Shown in pieces: positions 37,214 through 45,650 of a DNA stretch of 64,000 nucleotides (position 1 is its first letter; every line of letters starts with the position of its first letter). The notes beneath the pieces are model-generated. The model saw nothing but the letters and a program-made list of their open reading frames with translations, had not been told where the DNA came from and did no database searches. Position numbers and translations under genes: made by a program. Origin of the DNA: Bacteroidota bacterium (GTDB lineage: Bacteria; Bacteroidota; Bacteroidia; B-17B0; Aurantibacillaceae); contig CANFTW010000009.1 of NCBI GenBank assembly GCA_947450025.1, positions 1-64,000 of the forward strand, written 5' to 3'.

Positions 37214-37885
37214 TTAGTTTATTGAAAATTGATTATATAATAAAACCATTTTATTTGCACTTGCTAACCGTTTCTTCTTATAAATCGCTGACAATACTTG
37301 TGAGGTAACGAATACACCTACACTCGACAACATGACCACGGTCCCAATGTTTTCTCCTTGTACACTGGAGGTGCCAGATAAAGATAACGAAGCACCGTAA
37401 AATGAAGCTGCAGCTAATCCTGCTCCACCAAACCCTACAGCATATTGCAATGTCCTATATCGCTTATAATTATCCAATTCCATGGTGATCTCTTTATTAT
37501 TTACTATTCTGTTTTTTTCTGACAATAAAAAATACACACGGTAATCAGATATTTGGTTGCCTTGAAACATATATTTTCCTTTACGATATGATTCTTTTAT
37601 AAAAGGGCTCATCGTTGCAGGCAGAAGGTTCTTGGCGAGAGGCTCATCTTTTTTAATTGGAAAAGAATCCACCTGTCCGTTAAAATATTTGATTTTTTTA
37701 ATATCGTGTTTATCACAAATGAATAAAGGACCGTCAATTAAATCAGCTCTTTTGTACGAAATCTCTTTGATATTAATCTCAATGATTTTAGCAGATATAA
37801 TATCCCCACTTCTTTTAAAAATTGTATCCTGTGATATTGCTAAATGATGAATCAGGATAATCAAAAAAACATAAAATAATTTCAT
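37214..37885 (-). CDS. Secreted protein of a three-copy paralogous family, copy 3
   Basis: 223 residues. Signal peptide (MKLFYVFLIILIHHLAIS) followed by QDTIFKRSGDIISAKIIEINIKEISYKRADLIDGP, a pattern shared with the next two genes upstream: QDT, a K.G-like turn, an EI...EI.YK strand pair, a DGP turn and a final KIKYFNGQ. This module looks like a small beta domain. After it comes a polar region and two hydrophobic helices (about 145-200) that may lie in a membrane. Function unknown. Confidence 0.7.
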   Translation of the reverse strand: MKLFYVFLIILIHHLAISQDTIFKRSGDIISAKIIEINIKEISYKRADLIDGPLFICDKHDIKKIKYFNGQVDSFPIKKDEPLAKNLLPATMSPFIKESYRKGKYMFQGNQISDYRVYFLLSEKNRIVNNKEITMELDNYKRYRTLQYAVGFGGAGLAAASFYGASLSLSGTSSVQGENIGTVVMLSSVGVFVTSQVLSAIYKKKRLASANKMVLLYNQFSIN

Positions 37886-37902
37886 CCAATAAAATATAAA
37901 AA

Positions 37903-38568
37903 TTAGTATAAAAGTTCTTTATTATACAATAAAGCCGCCTTGCGAATATGTTTGTTTTTAATGGACTTGTATATTTGAGCGGTTATAATTGATGCGACAC
38001 ACACACCTAGTCCACTTAAAAAAAATGTTTTAGCTTTTAATTGCTCTTTAGGATCATTATAACGGTGTTGACGCGCAAAATAAATTCCTGCAACGGCACT
38101 TGTAGGCGCTATAATATTAAAAGCAATCTGACCATTACGTTTACTATCTGCCATCACTAAAGCATTGTTTAATTCATCGCTATTCGTTTGTGGAGCTTTA
38201 TTCATCATTATTTTAAATGCTGCTTTGTGTGTGATATCTTCATTATTAAAAGCAATATGATTGCCTTCAACAACAAATACATTTGATTCAAGTGTCTTTC
38301 CTGAAGTTTTATTTTTTAATTGGAATTTTGATTCTTCTTTACCATTCTCATAAACAATTTTTAGAATATGCTGATTTGGGATTGAGCGCAAAATTCCATC
38401 TGGATTAAAAAAATTTTTATAAGTAACCTCCGTACTCGAAATTTCAATGACTCTCACTAAAAGTGTTTCGGGCGTGTCTGAAAAAATGGTGTCTTGTGCT
38501 TTGCTAGTATAACAAAACAATAACCATAAAACTAATATACCTAGTTTATTCATTATAAAAATTAACAA
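37903..38568 (-). CDS. Secreted protein of a three-copy paralogous family, copy 2
   Basis: 221 residues from the first Met; the sixth residue, Met at 38553, gives a cleaner signal peptide (MNKLGILVLWLLFCYTSKA) and a shorter overlap with the preceding gene (stop at 38546). The shared module follows (QDTIFSDTPETLLVRVIEISSTEVTYK, DGILRS, LKIVYENGKEE), then a polar stretch and two hydrophobic helices (ITHKAAF...APTSAVAGIYFA; FLSGLGVCVASIITAQIY). The DGP turn is replaced by DGI. Function unknown. Confidence 0.7.
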   Translation of the reverse strand: MLIFIMNKLGILVLWLLFCYTSKAQDTIFSDTPETLLVRVIEISSTEVTYKNFFNPDGILRSIPNQHILKIVYENGKEESKFQLKNKTSGKTLESNVFVVEGNHIAFNNEDITHKAAFKIMMNKAPQTNSDELNNALVMADSKRNGQIAFNIIAPTSAVAGIYFARQHRYNDPKEQLKAKTFFLSGLGVCVASIITAQIYKSIKNKHIRKAALLYNKELLY

Positions 38569-39202
38569 ACTCTTTTCTCTTTTCCTTCAAATTCAAATGA
38601 ATCATAATAGATGCTGAACCCATTACTAATCCAAGTGTTCCAAAAATAATCGGAGGTGCTGCAAAAACAGGGTCACTAGATCCTGCTGCTGATGTGACAG
38701 CATATAAAAATGTGCCCGCAAAGGCAATACTCCCAAAAATTATTGCTCCAGTTCTTGTCCCATTTCTATGAGTGCTTAAACGTCGCATAGATCGTGCCAT
38801 ATTGGTTAATTCGGGTTGCTTATTAGCATTTGGATGTTGTGATATTAATCGAATTAATGATGCGGTTCTTTGTTTAGTATCTTCGTATGTGATTTTTTGA
38901 AATAGTGCTTTCTCTGAATTCCCGTTTACTTTAGGTTGATTGTCAATTGCAACATTGGTGCTTTCTGTGACTTGCTTCACTGTTTCAGAATAGCCATTTT
39001 TATAAACTATTTTAGCAATTTCTGATTTATCAACCACATACATCGGGCCATCTGGCAATTCTAATTTTTTGTACTTAACTTCTGTTTGGGAAATCTCTTT
39101 AATGAACACAACCAATTTTTGTGTGTTCTTAAAACAAAGTGTGTCTTGTGCGCAGATTATATTTGCTAATAAAATCAGTCCTAATAATAGTGTATTTTTC
39201 AT
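38546..39202 (-). CDS. Secreted protein of a three-copy paralogous family, copy 1
   Basis: 218 residues. Signal peptide (MKNTLLLGLILLANIICA), then QDTLCFKNTQKLVVFIKEISQTEVKYKK, DGPMYVV and IAKIVYKNGYSE, the module common to the three tandem copies. A central Ser/Thr/Asn-rich stretch leads to paired hydrophobic helices (TGAIIFGSIAFAGTFLYAV; IIFGTLGLVMGSASIMIHL). The three genes overlap or nearly touch, so they arose by tandem duplication and are co-transcribed. Function unknown. Confidence 0.7.
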   Translation of the reverse strand: MKNTLLLGLILLANIICAQDTLCFKNTQKLVVFIKEISQTEVKYKKLELPDGPMYVVDKSEIAKIVYKNGYSETVKQVTESTNVAIDNQPKVNGNSEKALFQKITYEDTKQRTASLIRLISQHPNANKQPELTNMARSMRRLSTHRNGTRTGAIIFGSIAFAGTFLYAVTSAAGSSDPVFAAPPIIFGTLGLVMGSASIMIHLNLKEKRKEFVNFYNE

Positions 39203-39264
39203 ATATCTTATTTATTAAATCTCATGAGCCATCATTAAAATAAGAAGCCTAGTAAATATACCGA

Positions 39265-40407
39265 TTAAATTTTACATAAAATTTCGGCCGCTTTTTCTAA
39301 CGTTTCTTCTTTTTTAGCAAAGCAAAAGCGCAATAATTGTTGTTGCTGTTGATTAGAATAAAATACTGACAATGGGATAGATGCTAAGCCTTTTTCTTTA
39401 GTTAAACGAATAGCAAAATCGGTATCTTTTTCTTGAGTAATTGCTTTGTAATTTAATAATTGAAAATAGGTTCCAGTACAAGGCTCTAATTGGAATCGTG
39501 ATGTTGATATTAAATTTCTAAAATAATCGCGTTTCGTTTCATAAAATTGATGCAAGCCTTTGTAGTTCTGATCATCTTTTAAGAAATCGGCTAATGCTAA
39601 TTGAAAGGGATGATTCACGCAAAACACTAAAAACTGATGTACTTTTCTAAACTCTATCATGAGTTCTTTAGGTGCTGCCACATAGCCTATTTTCCATCCT
39701 GTTGCATGAATGGTTTTGCCAAACGAAGACACAATGATGGATTGAGCTGATAATGTTTTAAAACGAGCCACGCTTTGATGAACTTTACCATCAAAGACCA
39801 TGTGCTCATAAACTTCATCACTCACCACAATGATATCTGTTCCTGACACCAACTTTTCCAACTCTAATAAATCACTTTGCTGCAAGGTTGTGCCACTAGG
39901 ATTATGAGGCGAATTGATGATGATCATTTTAGTGCGCTCTGTGATGGTATTTTTAACTAATGTCCAATCAATGGTAAAGTTCGGATAGTTTAAAGAAATA
40001 GCCTTCACAATTCCTCCATGAACCTCAATCGCAGGAATATAACAATCATAGGCTGGTTCAAACACAATAACTTCATCACCTTTATTGATAAATGCAGCAA
40101 TGCTTGTGTAAATGCCTTGAGTGGCGCCTGCTGTAATCGTAATTTCTGTTTCAGGATGATACTGAGCCTGATAACAGTTTTGCAATAATTCGCTAATCGT
40201 TTCTCTTAATGGTTGAGCACCCGTCATGGGAGCATACTGATTGAAGCCTGATGAGACATATTTTTGTGCTAACTCCGTTAATCGCAAATCGCAGCCGAAA
40301 TCTGGGAATCCCTGAGAAAGATTAATTGCTTGATGTTCTTTCGCTAAACCACTCATGACGGTGAAAATGGTAGTGCCTATATTGGGTAATTTGGAAATTA
40401 TCTTCAT
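39265..40407 (-). CDS. Class I/II aminotransferase, methionine/glutamine (kynurenine)-type
   Basis: 380 residues, fold type I PLP enzyme. The PLP lysine lies in SSFGKTIHATGWKIGY. The opening SKLPNIGTTIFTVMSGLAKE...INLSQGFPDF is characteristic of the YbdL/MtnE/kynurenine aminotransferase group, whose members transaminate methionine, glutamine and aromatic amino acids. Co-occurrence on the same strand with an omega-amidase (36431-37213) fits the transamidation pair in which Gln or Met transamination yields an oxo-amide that the amidase opens. Gene order is aminotransferase, three secreted paralogues, amidase. Confidence 0.87.
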   Translation of the reverse strand: MKIISKLPNIGTTIFTVMSGLAKEHQAINLSQGFPDFGCDLRLTELAQKYVSSGFNQYAPMTGAQPLRETISELLQNCYQAQYHPETEITITAGATQGIYTSIAAFINKGDEVIVFEPAYDCYIPAIEVHGGIVKAISLNYPNFTIDWTLVKNTITERTKMIIINSPHNPSGTTLQQSDLLELEKLVSGTDIIVVSDEVYEHMVFDGKVHQSVARFKTLSAQSIIVSSFGKTIHATGWKIGYVAAPKELMIEFRKVHQFLVFCVNHPFQLALADFLKDDQNYKGLHQFYETKRDYFRNLISTSRFQLEPCTGTYFQLLNYKAITQEKDTDFAIRLTKEKGLASIPLSVFYSNQQQQQLLRFCFAKKEETLEKAAEILCKI

Positions 40408-40446
40408 TTTTTTTATAATAATTAGACTAAGTTGCTAAAAAAATCT

Positions 40447-40454
40447 TATTTTTG
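40447..40454 (+). promoter_or_regulatory. Candidate -7 box for tRNA-Cys
   Basis: TATTTTTG matches TAnnTTTG exactly, 49 bp upstream of the mature tRNA 5' end. No good -33 TTG is found at 17-23 bp. Confidence 0.4.
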
Positions 40455-40503
40455 CTACCCGTTCATAGATAATTGATAAAAAATCAGCTATCTATTAAAA
40501 ATT

Positions 40504-40574
40504 GGTCCTGTGGCCGAGCGGCTAGGCAGAGCTCTGCAAAAGCTTCCACAGCGGTTCGAATCCGCTCGGGACCT
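40504..40574 (+). tRNA. tRNA-Cys (anticodon GCA)
   Basis: 71 nt cloverleaf by eye. The acceptor arms GGTCCTG (40504-40510) and CGGGACC (40567-40573) pair over 7 bp with one G-U. The anticodon arm GAGCT...AGCTT encloses loop CTGCAAA with anticodon GCA. The T arm is AGCGG-TTCGAAT-CCGCT. The discriminator is T at 40574, and CCA is not encoded. It is followed directly by a strong terminator. Confidence 0.95.
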
Positions 40575-40582
40575 CTCCAAAT

Positions 40583-40617
40583 AAAAAAACCCTTAGAAAA
40601 TTCTAAGGGTTTTTTTA
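40583..40617 (+). terminator. Terminator after tRNA-Cys
   Basis: A perfect 9-bp core stem, CCCTTAGAA (40590-40598) with TTCTAAGGG (40601-40609), is extended by flanking A and T runs. It is symmetric enough to work on either strand and may also end the convergent TPR-SpoIIE gene. Confidence 0.88.
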
Positions 40618-40655
40618 TTTGTGTTTTTTCAAAAAAAGTCTTGGATTATGCTTTG

Positions 40656-42761
40656 TCAAACCCTTACTCCAATAACACAAACATCATCCGTTTGTTCATG
40701 AAATGATTTCCATGATTCAAAATGATTGTTTAATAAAAACTTTTGTTTCTCCATAGGTTCTTGAGCAATGGAAGTGAGTAATTCTTTAAATTTAGAATAT
40801 TTGAATTTTTTTCCTTTAGGTCCACCAAACTGATCTGCATAGCCATCAGTAAATAAGAAAAAAGTATCCTCATTTTCTAATGTGATATTAAAATTTGTAA
40901 ATGGTTTCATGTTTTCATGAAACCCAATAGATTGTTTATTTCCTTTAATCTCTTTTAAAGCCTCGCCTCGTAAAATATATAAGGGATTATTGGCCCCTGC
41001 CCATTGCAATTGTTTAGTTTTCATGTTTAAGCATACTAACGAAATATCCATCCCATCCTTAGCTTCACCATCAGTGCCTCTTTGACCCATTTCTTTTACT
41101 AGTTTCTCTCTTAATAAATCTAGTATAGTAGCTGGTGCAAGCAAATCGGTAGAGGCAGAAATTTCATTTAAAAAAGCAATTCCTAACATGCTCATAAACG
41201 CTCCTGGAACTCCGTGGCCAGTGCAATCTGCCACAGCAAAATACCAATACTCCTCTTTTTCAAACGACCAGTAAAAATCGCCACTAACAATGTCTTTAGG
41301 TTTAAATAAAATAAAATGTTCTGGCAAATGTTCGCTAACATGCTCCTCCTCTTTTAACAAGGCTAACTGTATGCGCTTAGCATAATTAATAGAATCAATA
41401 ATATTTCTATTTTTTTCCTCAACAATACTATTTTTTTCTTCCACCAATCGTTTTTGATTTTCAATAATTGTTTTTTGTTTCCGGGTTGTTTTCAGGGTGT
41501 TTAATAATAAAAAAGATAATAGTATGGTAACAATTAATCCTAAGACAGAAATAACAATAATAATTTTTTGTTTTTTAATGTTATTTGTTTGAACCTCATT
41601 GTCTTTGTTTAAAATATTAATCTCTTGCTCTTTCTTCTGTGTTTCATATTTCACGTTCATGTCGGCAATTTGCTCCAAACTCTCTTTCGTGATTAATGAA
41701 TCTTTAATCTCATAAAACAACACATGATATTTATAGGCTTTATTGTAATCACCTTTTTTAGAAAATAAGGCTGCTAAACTCTCATAATAAGAAGCTTGTA
41801 AGTCTTTTGCCTCAAGTGACTTAGCATATTTTAGTCCTTCTGTAAAATATTTTTCAGCAAGATTGAAATTATTTTTTTCTAAATAAATTTTTCCAAGATG
41901 ATCATATACTTGCGATAAGCCTTGTGTATTTTCCATAGAAGCATATATTTCTTCTGCTTTATGAAAATAATTAAAGGCGGTATCTAATTGATGCATTTTT
42001 TTGTGCCATAATCCTATGGACGTGTAAAGTGTGGCCACTCTTTCTTGATCCCCTTCTTTTAGATAATATTGTTTTGCTTGATTAAAATAAATCAACGCAC
42101 TATCATTACGGTTACTGTCAAAATTAGCACTCCCTATATTTAATAAGGCATCTGCAATACCCTTATTATTCTTTGCTTTTTTTGAATACGCTAAACTTAT
42201 TCGATAATACTTAATTGCTCCATTCGCATTATGTTGTTGAGATAACACATTACCAATATTATTAGCGGCAGATAATGCTCCTTCATAATTTTTTAATTCT
42301 TCGTTAATTTTTAGGGAATTGATATAATGTAAGATTGCTTTATTATAATCACCACGATAATCAAAAATAGCGCCCATATTATTATAGGATGAGGCCATCC
42401 CTTTTTTATCTCCAATAGACTGTTTTATCTTTAAAGAGCTATTAAAGTAATGTAGTGCTGAATCAAAATTTCCAAGATTATAATATACAATTCCTATATT
42501 ATGTAGTGCTTTTGCGCATCCTTTGTCGTAATTTGATTGTTCGGAAAGCGCAAGCGCTTGTTTACCAAAAACTAAGGCCTTATTATACTCAGAAAACATA
42601 AAGTGTTTACAAAGCTCTTGTAAGGTGTTTGCTTTTTGAATATCTGTTTGAGCTAGTGAGAATGATTTATTGAGAGAGTCTACTGCTTTATCTTGTGAAT
42701 TTGCATAACTATAAAGAGATAGTAAAATTAGCGCAAGGATTTTTTTAAAATTCAAACTCAT
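40656..42761 (-). CDS. TPR-repeat sensor with SpoIIE (PP2C-type) phosphatase domain
   Basis: 701 residues. Signal peptide or anchor (MSLNFKKILALILLSLYSYANS), eight or so TPR repeats in the periplasm (about 40-355; IGIVYYNLGNFDSALHYFNSSLKI is typical), and a membrane segment near 395-417. A coiled coil follows (KQKTIIENQKRLVEEKNS), then a cytoplasmic SpoIIE phosphatase (about 480-701) with SGDFYW, VADCTGHGVPGAFMSMLG and FTDGYADQFGG metal-site motifs. This TPR/coiled-coil/SpoIIE layout is widespread in Bacteroidota and presumably feeds a partner-switching or related pathway. No target gene lies next to it. Confidence 0.88.
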   Translation of the reverse strand: MSLNFKKILALILLSLYSYANSQDKAVDSLNKSFSLAQTDIQKANTLQELCKHFMFSEYNKALVFGKQALALSEQSNYDKGCAKALHNIGIVYYNLGNFDSALHYFNSSLKIKQSIGDKKGMASSYNNMGAIFDYRGDYNKAILHYINSLKINEELKNYEGALSAANNIGNVLSQQHNANGAIKYYRISLAYSKKAKNNKGIADALLNIGSANFDSNRNDSALIYFNQAKQYYLKEGDQERVATLYTSIGLWHKKMHQLDTAFNYFHKAEEIYASMENTQGLSQVYDHLGKIYLEKNNFNLAEKYFTEGLKYAKSLEAKDLQASYYESLAALFSKKGDYNKAYKYHVLFYEIKDSLITKESLEQIADMNVKYETQKKEQEINILNKDNEVQTNNIKKQKIIIVISVLGLIVTILLSFLLLNTLKTTRKQKTIIENQKRLVEEKNSIVEEKNRNIIDSINYAKRIQLALLKEEEHVSEHLPEHFILFKPKDIVSGDFYWSFEKEEYWYFAVADCTGHGVPGAFMSMLGIAFLNEISASTDLLAPATILDLLREKLVKEMGQRGTDGEAKDGMDISLVCLNMKTKQLQWAGANNPLYILRGEALKEIKGNKQSIGFHENMKPFTNFNITLENEDTFFLFTDGYADQFGGPKGKKFKYSKFKELLTSIAQEPMEKQKFLLNNHFESWKSFHEQTDDVCVIGVRV

Positions 42762-42861
42762 AAATTATGAATAGTAATTTTTTGAAAATAAGGTTTAACG
42801 AAGGAAAGATATGAAAATATTTTCTCTCTTCGCATAAAAAGTGAAAGAATAGCCTTCATCA

Positions 42862-42886
42862 GAAAAATGCCACTCAAATAGAGGCA
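42862..42886 (-). terminator. Terminator after the efflux operon
   Basis: On the minus strand TGCCTCT (42886-42880) and AGTGGCA (42874-42868) pair over 7 positions with one mismatch and are followed by TTTTTC. It lies 24 bp after the MFS stop codon. Confidence 0.6.
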
Positions 42887-42909
42887 CTGAGTTTACCTAA
42901 AAATAATTG

Positions 42910-44493
42910 TTAATGATCTGACAGAGCTACTTGTTTTTCTGGCTTTTTGTAGCGAATCAATAACACGATCGGAATACAAATTAAAATCACAAAACCTACC
43001 ATTAAAAATCCTTGATTATAACTGACTAAGGCTTGTTGTTTAAATAAAGCCCCTTCTAAAACTTTATAGGCTAATGATTGGGCTTCCTCTAAGCTTCGAC
43101 CTGATGCCGCAAAGTTTTGTGTGAGCGTTGATATTCTTTCGGAACTTACATAATCGTATATATTTATATAACCTAACATACTCCCCCGTATCTGAGCATT
43201 AGAGTTTATTAAATATAAATTTATTAAGGCAATGCCAACAGCCCCTCCTAATTGACGAATCATGTTTGCCAAGCCAACAGCTTGAGCCATGTCTTTACCT
43301 TTTAAGTTTCCTACAGCCAGAGATAAAATAGGCGACATCATAAATGCCATCCCAAATCCTCTCAATACAAAGGGTAAATAAAAATCATTTTCATTTGAGT
43401 CTGGTGAGGCAAAACCTAACATCATTAAAAACACGAAGGTAAAAGCAATGCCTATGATAATAATACGTTTAGGATTAGCGCCATTGCTAAGCATTTTTCC
43501 AACGATAGGCATTCCAATAGCAGAACATAGAGCGCCTGGAATCATAAATACACCTGTTTGTGTGGCGGTCCACCCTAGTGATATTTGAGCAAATAATGGA
43601 AAAATAAATACGGTGCCAAATAATAACATCCCTAACATTAAATTCATAAAACTTCCCATCACTAAATTATAATTTTTATAAAGTCTAATGTTAACGGCGG
43701 GATAATCAATACTTAACTCACGATATATAAACGCTATTAATCCAAATAAAGCTAGAATAGATACGGCGACAATTTCATCACTCTCAAACCAATCTTTAGA
43801 AGTTCCTTCTTCTAATACAAATTGGATAGACCCTACAGACAGCACTAAAAATAACATTCCCCACCAATCAATTTTTCGAGGTTTCACAGCTCCAACTCTA
43901 TCTGTAATATAAGTCCATGATAAAAATGTGGCAACAATTCCAATGGGAATATTGACAAAAAATATCCAGTTCCAAGAAATATGATCGGTGATGTAGCCTC
44001 CGATTGTTGGCCCAAAAGTAGGTCCCATAATAATGCCCATTCCAAAAATAGCATTAGCTGTACTTATTTTTTGTGGAGGAAAAACACCAATGATAATGGT
44101 TTGTGCAGTTGATAGTAATCCGCCTCCACCTAGCCCTTGAATAAATCGCCAAAATACCAAAGTCCATAAATTATCTGAAAAACCACACATTAATGATGAA
44201 ACTGTGAAAATAACAACAGAAGCTGTGAAATATGTTTTACGGCCAAACAGATCAGATAACATGCTGGTTAGTGGAATAATAATCACATTTGAAATAGCAT
44301 AAGAAGTTGTTACCCAAGCAATTTCAGTGGTGGTTGCCCCAATACTTCCACTTATTTCTCTCAAAGAAACATTTACAATCGTGGTATCAATCAATTCCAA
44401 AATAGCACAACTAATGGCTGTGATAATGGTAATCCATTTCGTAAATCCAGTAGGATACTGAATTGAAGCTGGCGATTGAAGAGTTGCGTTCAA
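42910..44493 (-). CDS. DHA2-family MFS multidrug efflux permease (EmrB/QacA type)
   Basis: 527 residues with about 14 hydrophobic segments. Family motifs are visible: LDTTIVNVSLREI-like motif in the first helix (ELIDTTIVNVSL), the antiporter motif C region (GMGIIMGPTFGPTIGGYI) and the RFIQGLGGGGLL loop. It pumps drugs or toxic compounds out with proton exchange. The gene order TetR-TolC-HlyD-MFS shows a tripartite pump spanning both membranes, and this is the inner-membrane component. It begins 7 bp after the HlyD gene. The substrate cannot be told. Confidence 0.92.
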   Translation of the reverse strand: MNATLQSPASIQYPTGFTKWITIITAISCAILELIDTTIVNVSLREISGSIGATTTEIAWVTTSYAISNVIIIPLTSMLSDLFGRKTYFTASVVIFTVSSLMCGFSDNLWTLVFWRFIQGLGGGGLLSTAQTIIIGVFPPQKISTANAIFGMGIIMGPTFGPTIGGYITDHISWNWIFFVNIPIGIVATFLSWTYITDRVGAVKPRKIDWWGMLFLVLSVGSIQFVLEEGTSKDWFESDEIVAVSILALFGLIAFIYRELSIDYPAVNIRLYKNYNLVMGSFMNLMLGMLLFGTVFIFPLFAQISLGWTATQTGVFMIPGALCSAIGMPIVGKMLSNGANPKRIIIIGIAFTFVFLMMLGFASPDSNENDFYLPFVLRGFGMAFMMSPILSLAVGNLKGKDMAQAVGLANMIRQLGGAVGIALINLYLINSNAQIRGSMLGYINIYDYVSSERISTLTQNFAASGRSLEEAQSLAYKVLEGALFKQQALVSYNQGFLMVGFVILICIPIVLLIRYKKPEKQVALSDH

Positions 44494-44500
44494 AATTTAA

Positions 44501-45646
44501 TTATTTAGTATGAATATCTACCGATGCGCTTAAACCTGGCAATAAGAAGCCCGTTAGTTCTTTAGGGTACTCTGTAATCATCACTCTTACTGGCACTCTT
44601 TGTGTTATTTTCACAAAATTACCCGTTGCATTATCAGGAGGAAGTAGCGAAAACTTAGCTCCTGTAGCACCGCCAAAACTTTGCAATTTTCCTTTAATTA
44701 CTGCATGAGGGAAAGCATCCACTTTAATATCCACTATTTGTTCTGGTTTCATATCCTCAATTTGAGTTTCTTTAAAATTTGCACTAACCCATAAATGAGT
44801 ATAATCAACGGCTGAACACACAGGTGTCCCAGCTTGAAGATACTGTCCAATTTCAATTGATTTTTTTGAGATAATTCCATCGAAAGGAGCTTTTATTAAA
44901 GTATTGTCTAATTGCGTTTGTGCTAATTGTAACTCTGCTTCACGTTGTTTAACAATAGCTTGTGCTAATACGATTTGAGATTTTTGGCCAACTGCCTGTG
45001 ATTGAGCGCCACTTGCTTGTGATGAAGAGGCTTCATATTGTTTATTCAACATGTTTAATTGTGCTTTAGCGGTTTCGAATTCAGCCTTTACAGATTCGAA
45101 TTGTTGTTGTGTGGCAGCGCCATCTTTCAACATCTTTTCTATACGATTCATTTCCTTTTCGTCTTTAGTAAAACGTGCTTGAGCAGTTGCAATATTTTCT
45201 TTTGCTGCTTGACTATTTAACGAAAAAGCTAAGGCATTTAAGTCAGCTGTTGTTGCACCTGAATTAGCAATTTCTAATTGTGCTTTTGAACTTTCTAAGG
45301 CAGCTTCAGCTTGAGTAACTTTTGCTTTAAAATCTTTATCATCAATCACAATAAGCACATCTCCTTTTTTTACCATTTGATTATCTGTAAATTTAACCTC
45401 AGCAACAAATCCTTGAACAATGGCTCTCACTGGTGTAATCATAGCGTCAACCTGGGCATTGTCTGTTTTTTGATGTCCCATTCCAGAAATCCAAACAAAT
45501 AATATGATTGATAAAATCACAGTAACGACTGTACCTAAAATCATAAACTTCTTTTTCTTTCCTGCGGCTTTTTGTTCAGCAGATACTTCTTTTAAAACTT
45601 GAGCATTTTGCTCTGATGAATCTTGGGGTTGTTTTTTGTTTTCCAT
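44501..45646 (-). CDS. HlyD/EmrA-family membrane fusion protein
   Basis: 381 residues. A short cytoplasmic tail with Lys-rich stretch, one membrane helix (about 34-55; KFMILGTVVTVILSIILFVW), then the EmrA-type periplasmic adaptor. The lipoyl half-motif is QGFVAEVKFTDNQMVKKGDVL, followed by long Ala/Gln/Glu-rich helical hairpin arms (about 110-240) and the second lipoyl half (NTLIKAPFDGIISKKSIEIGQYLQAG). It bridges the MFS permease and the TolC-like channel. Gaps to neighbours are 4 and 7 bp. Confidence 0.92.
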   Translation of the reverse strand: MENKKQPQDSSEQNAQVLKEVSAEQKAAGKKKKFMILGTVVTVILSIILFVWISGMGHQKTDNAQVDAMITPVRAIVQGFVAEVKFTDNQMVKKGDVLIVIDDKDFKAKVTQAEAALESSKAQLEIANSGATTADLNALAFSLNSQAAKENIATAQARFTKDEKEMNRIEKMLKDGAATQQQFESVKAEFETAKAQLNMLNKQYEASSSQASGAQSQAVGQKSQIVLAQAIVKQREAELQLAQTQLDNTLIKAPFDGIISKKSIEIGQYLQAGTPVCSAVDYTHLWVSANFKETQIEDMKPEQIVDIKVDAFPHAVIKGKLQSFGGATGAKFSLLPPDNATGNFVKITQRVPVRVMITEYPKELTGFLLPGLSASVDIHTK

Positions 45647-45650
45647 AATA

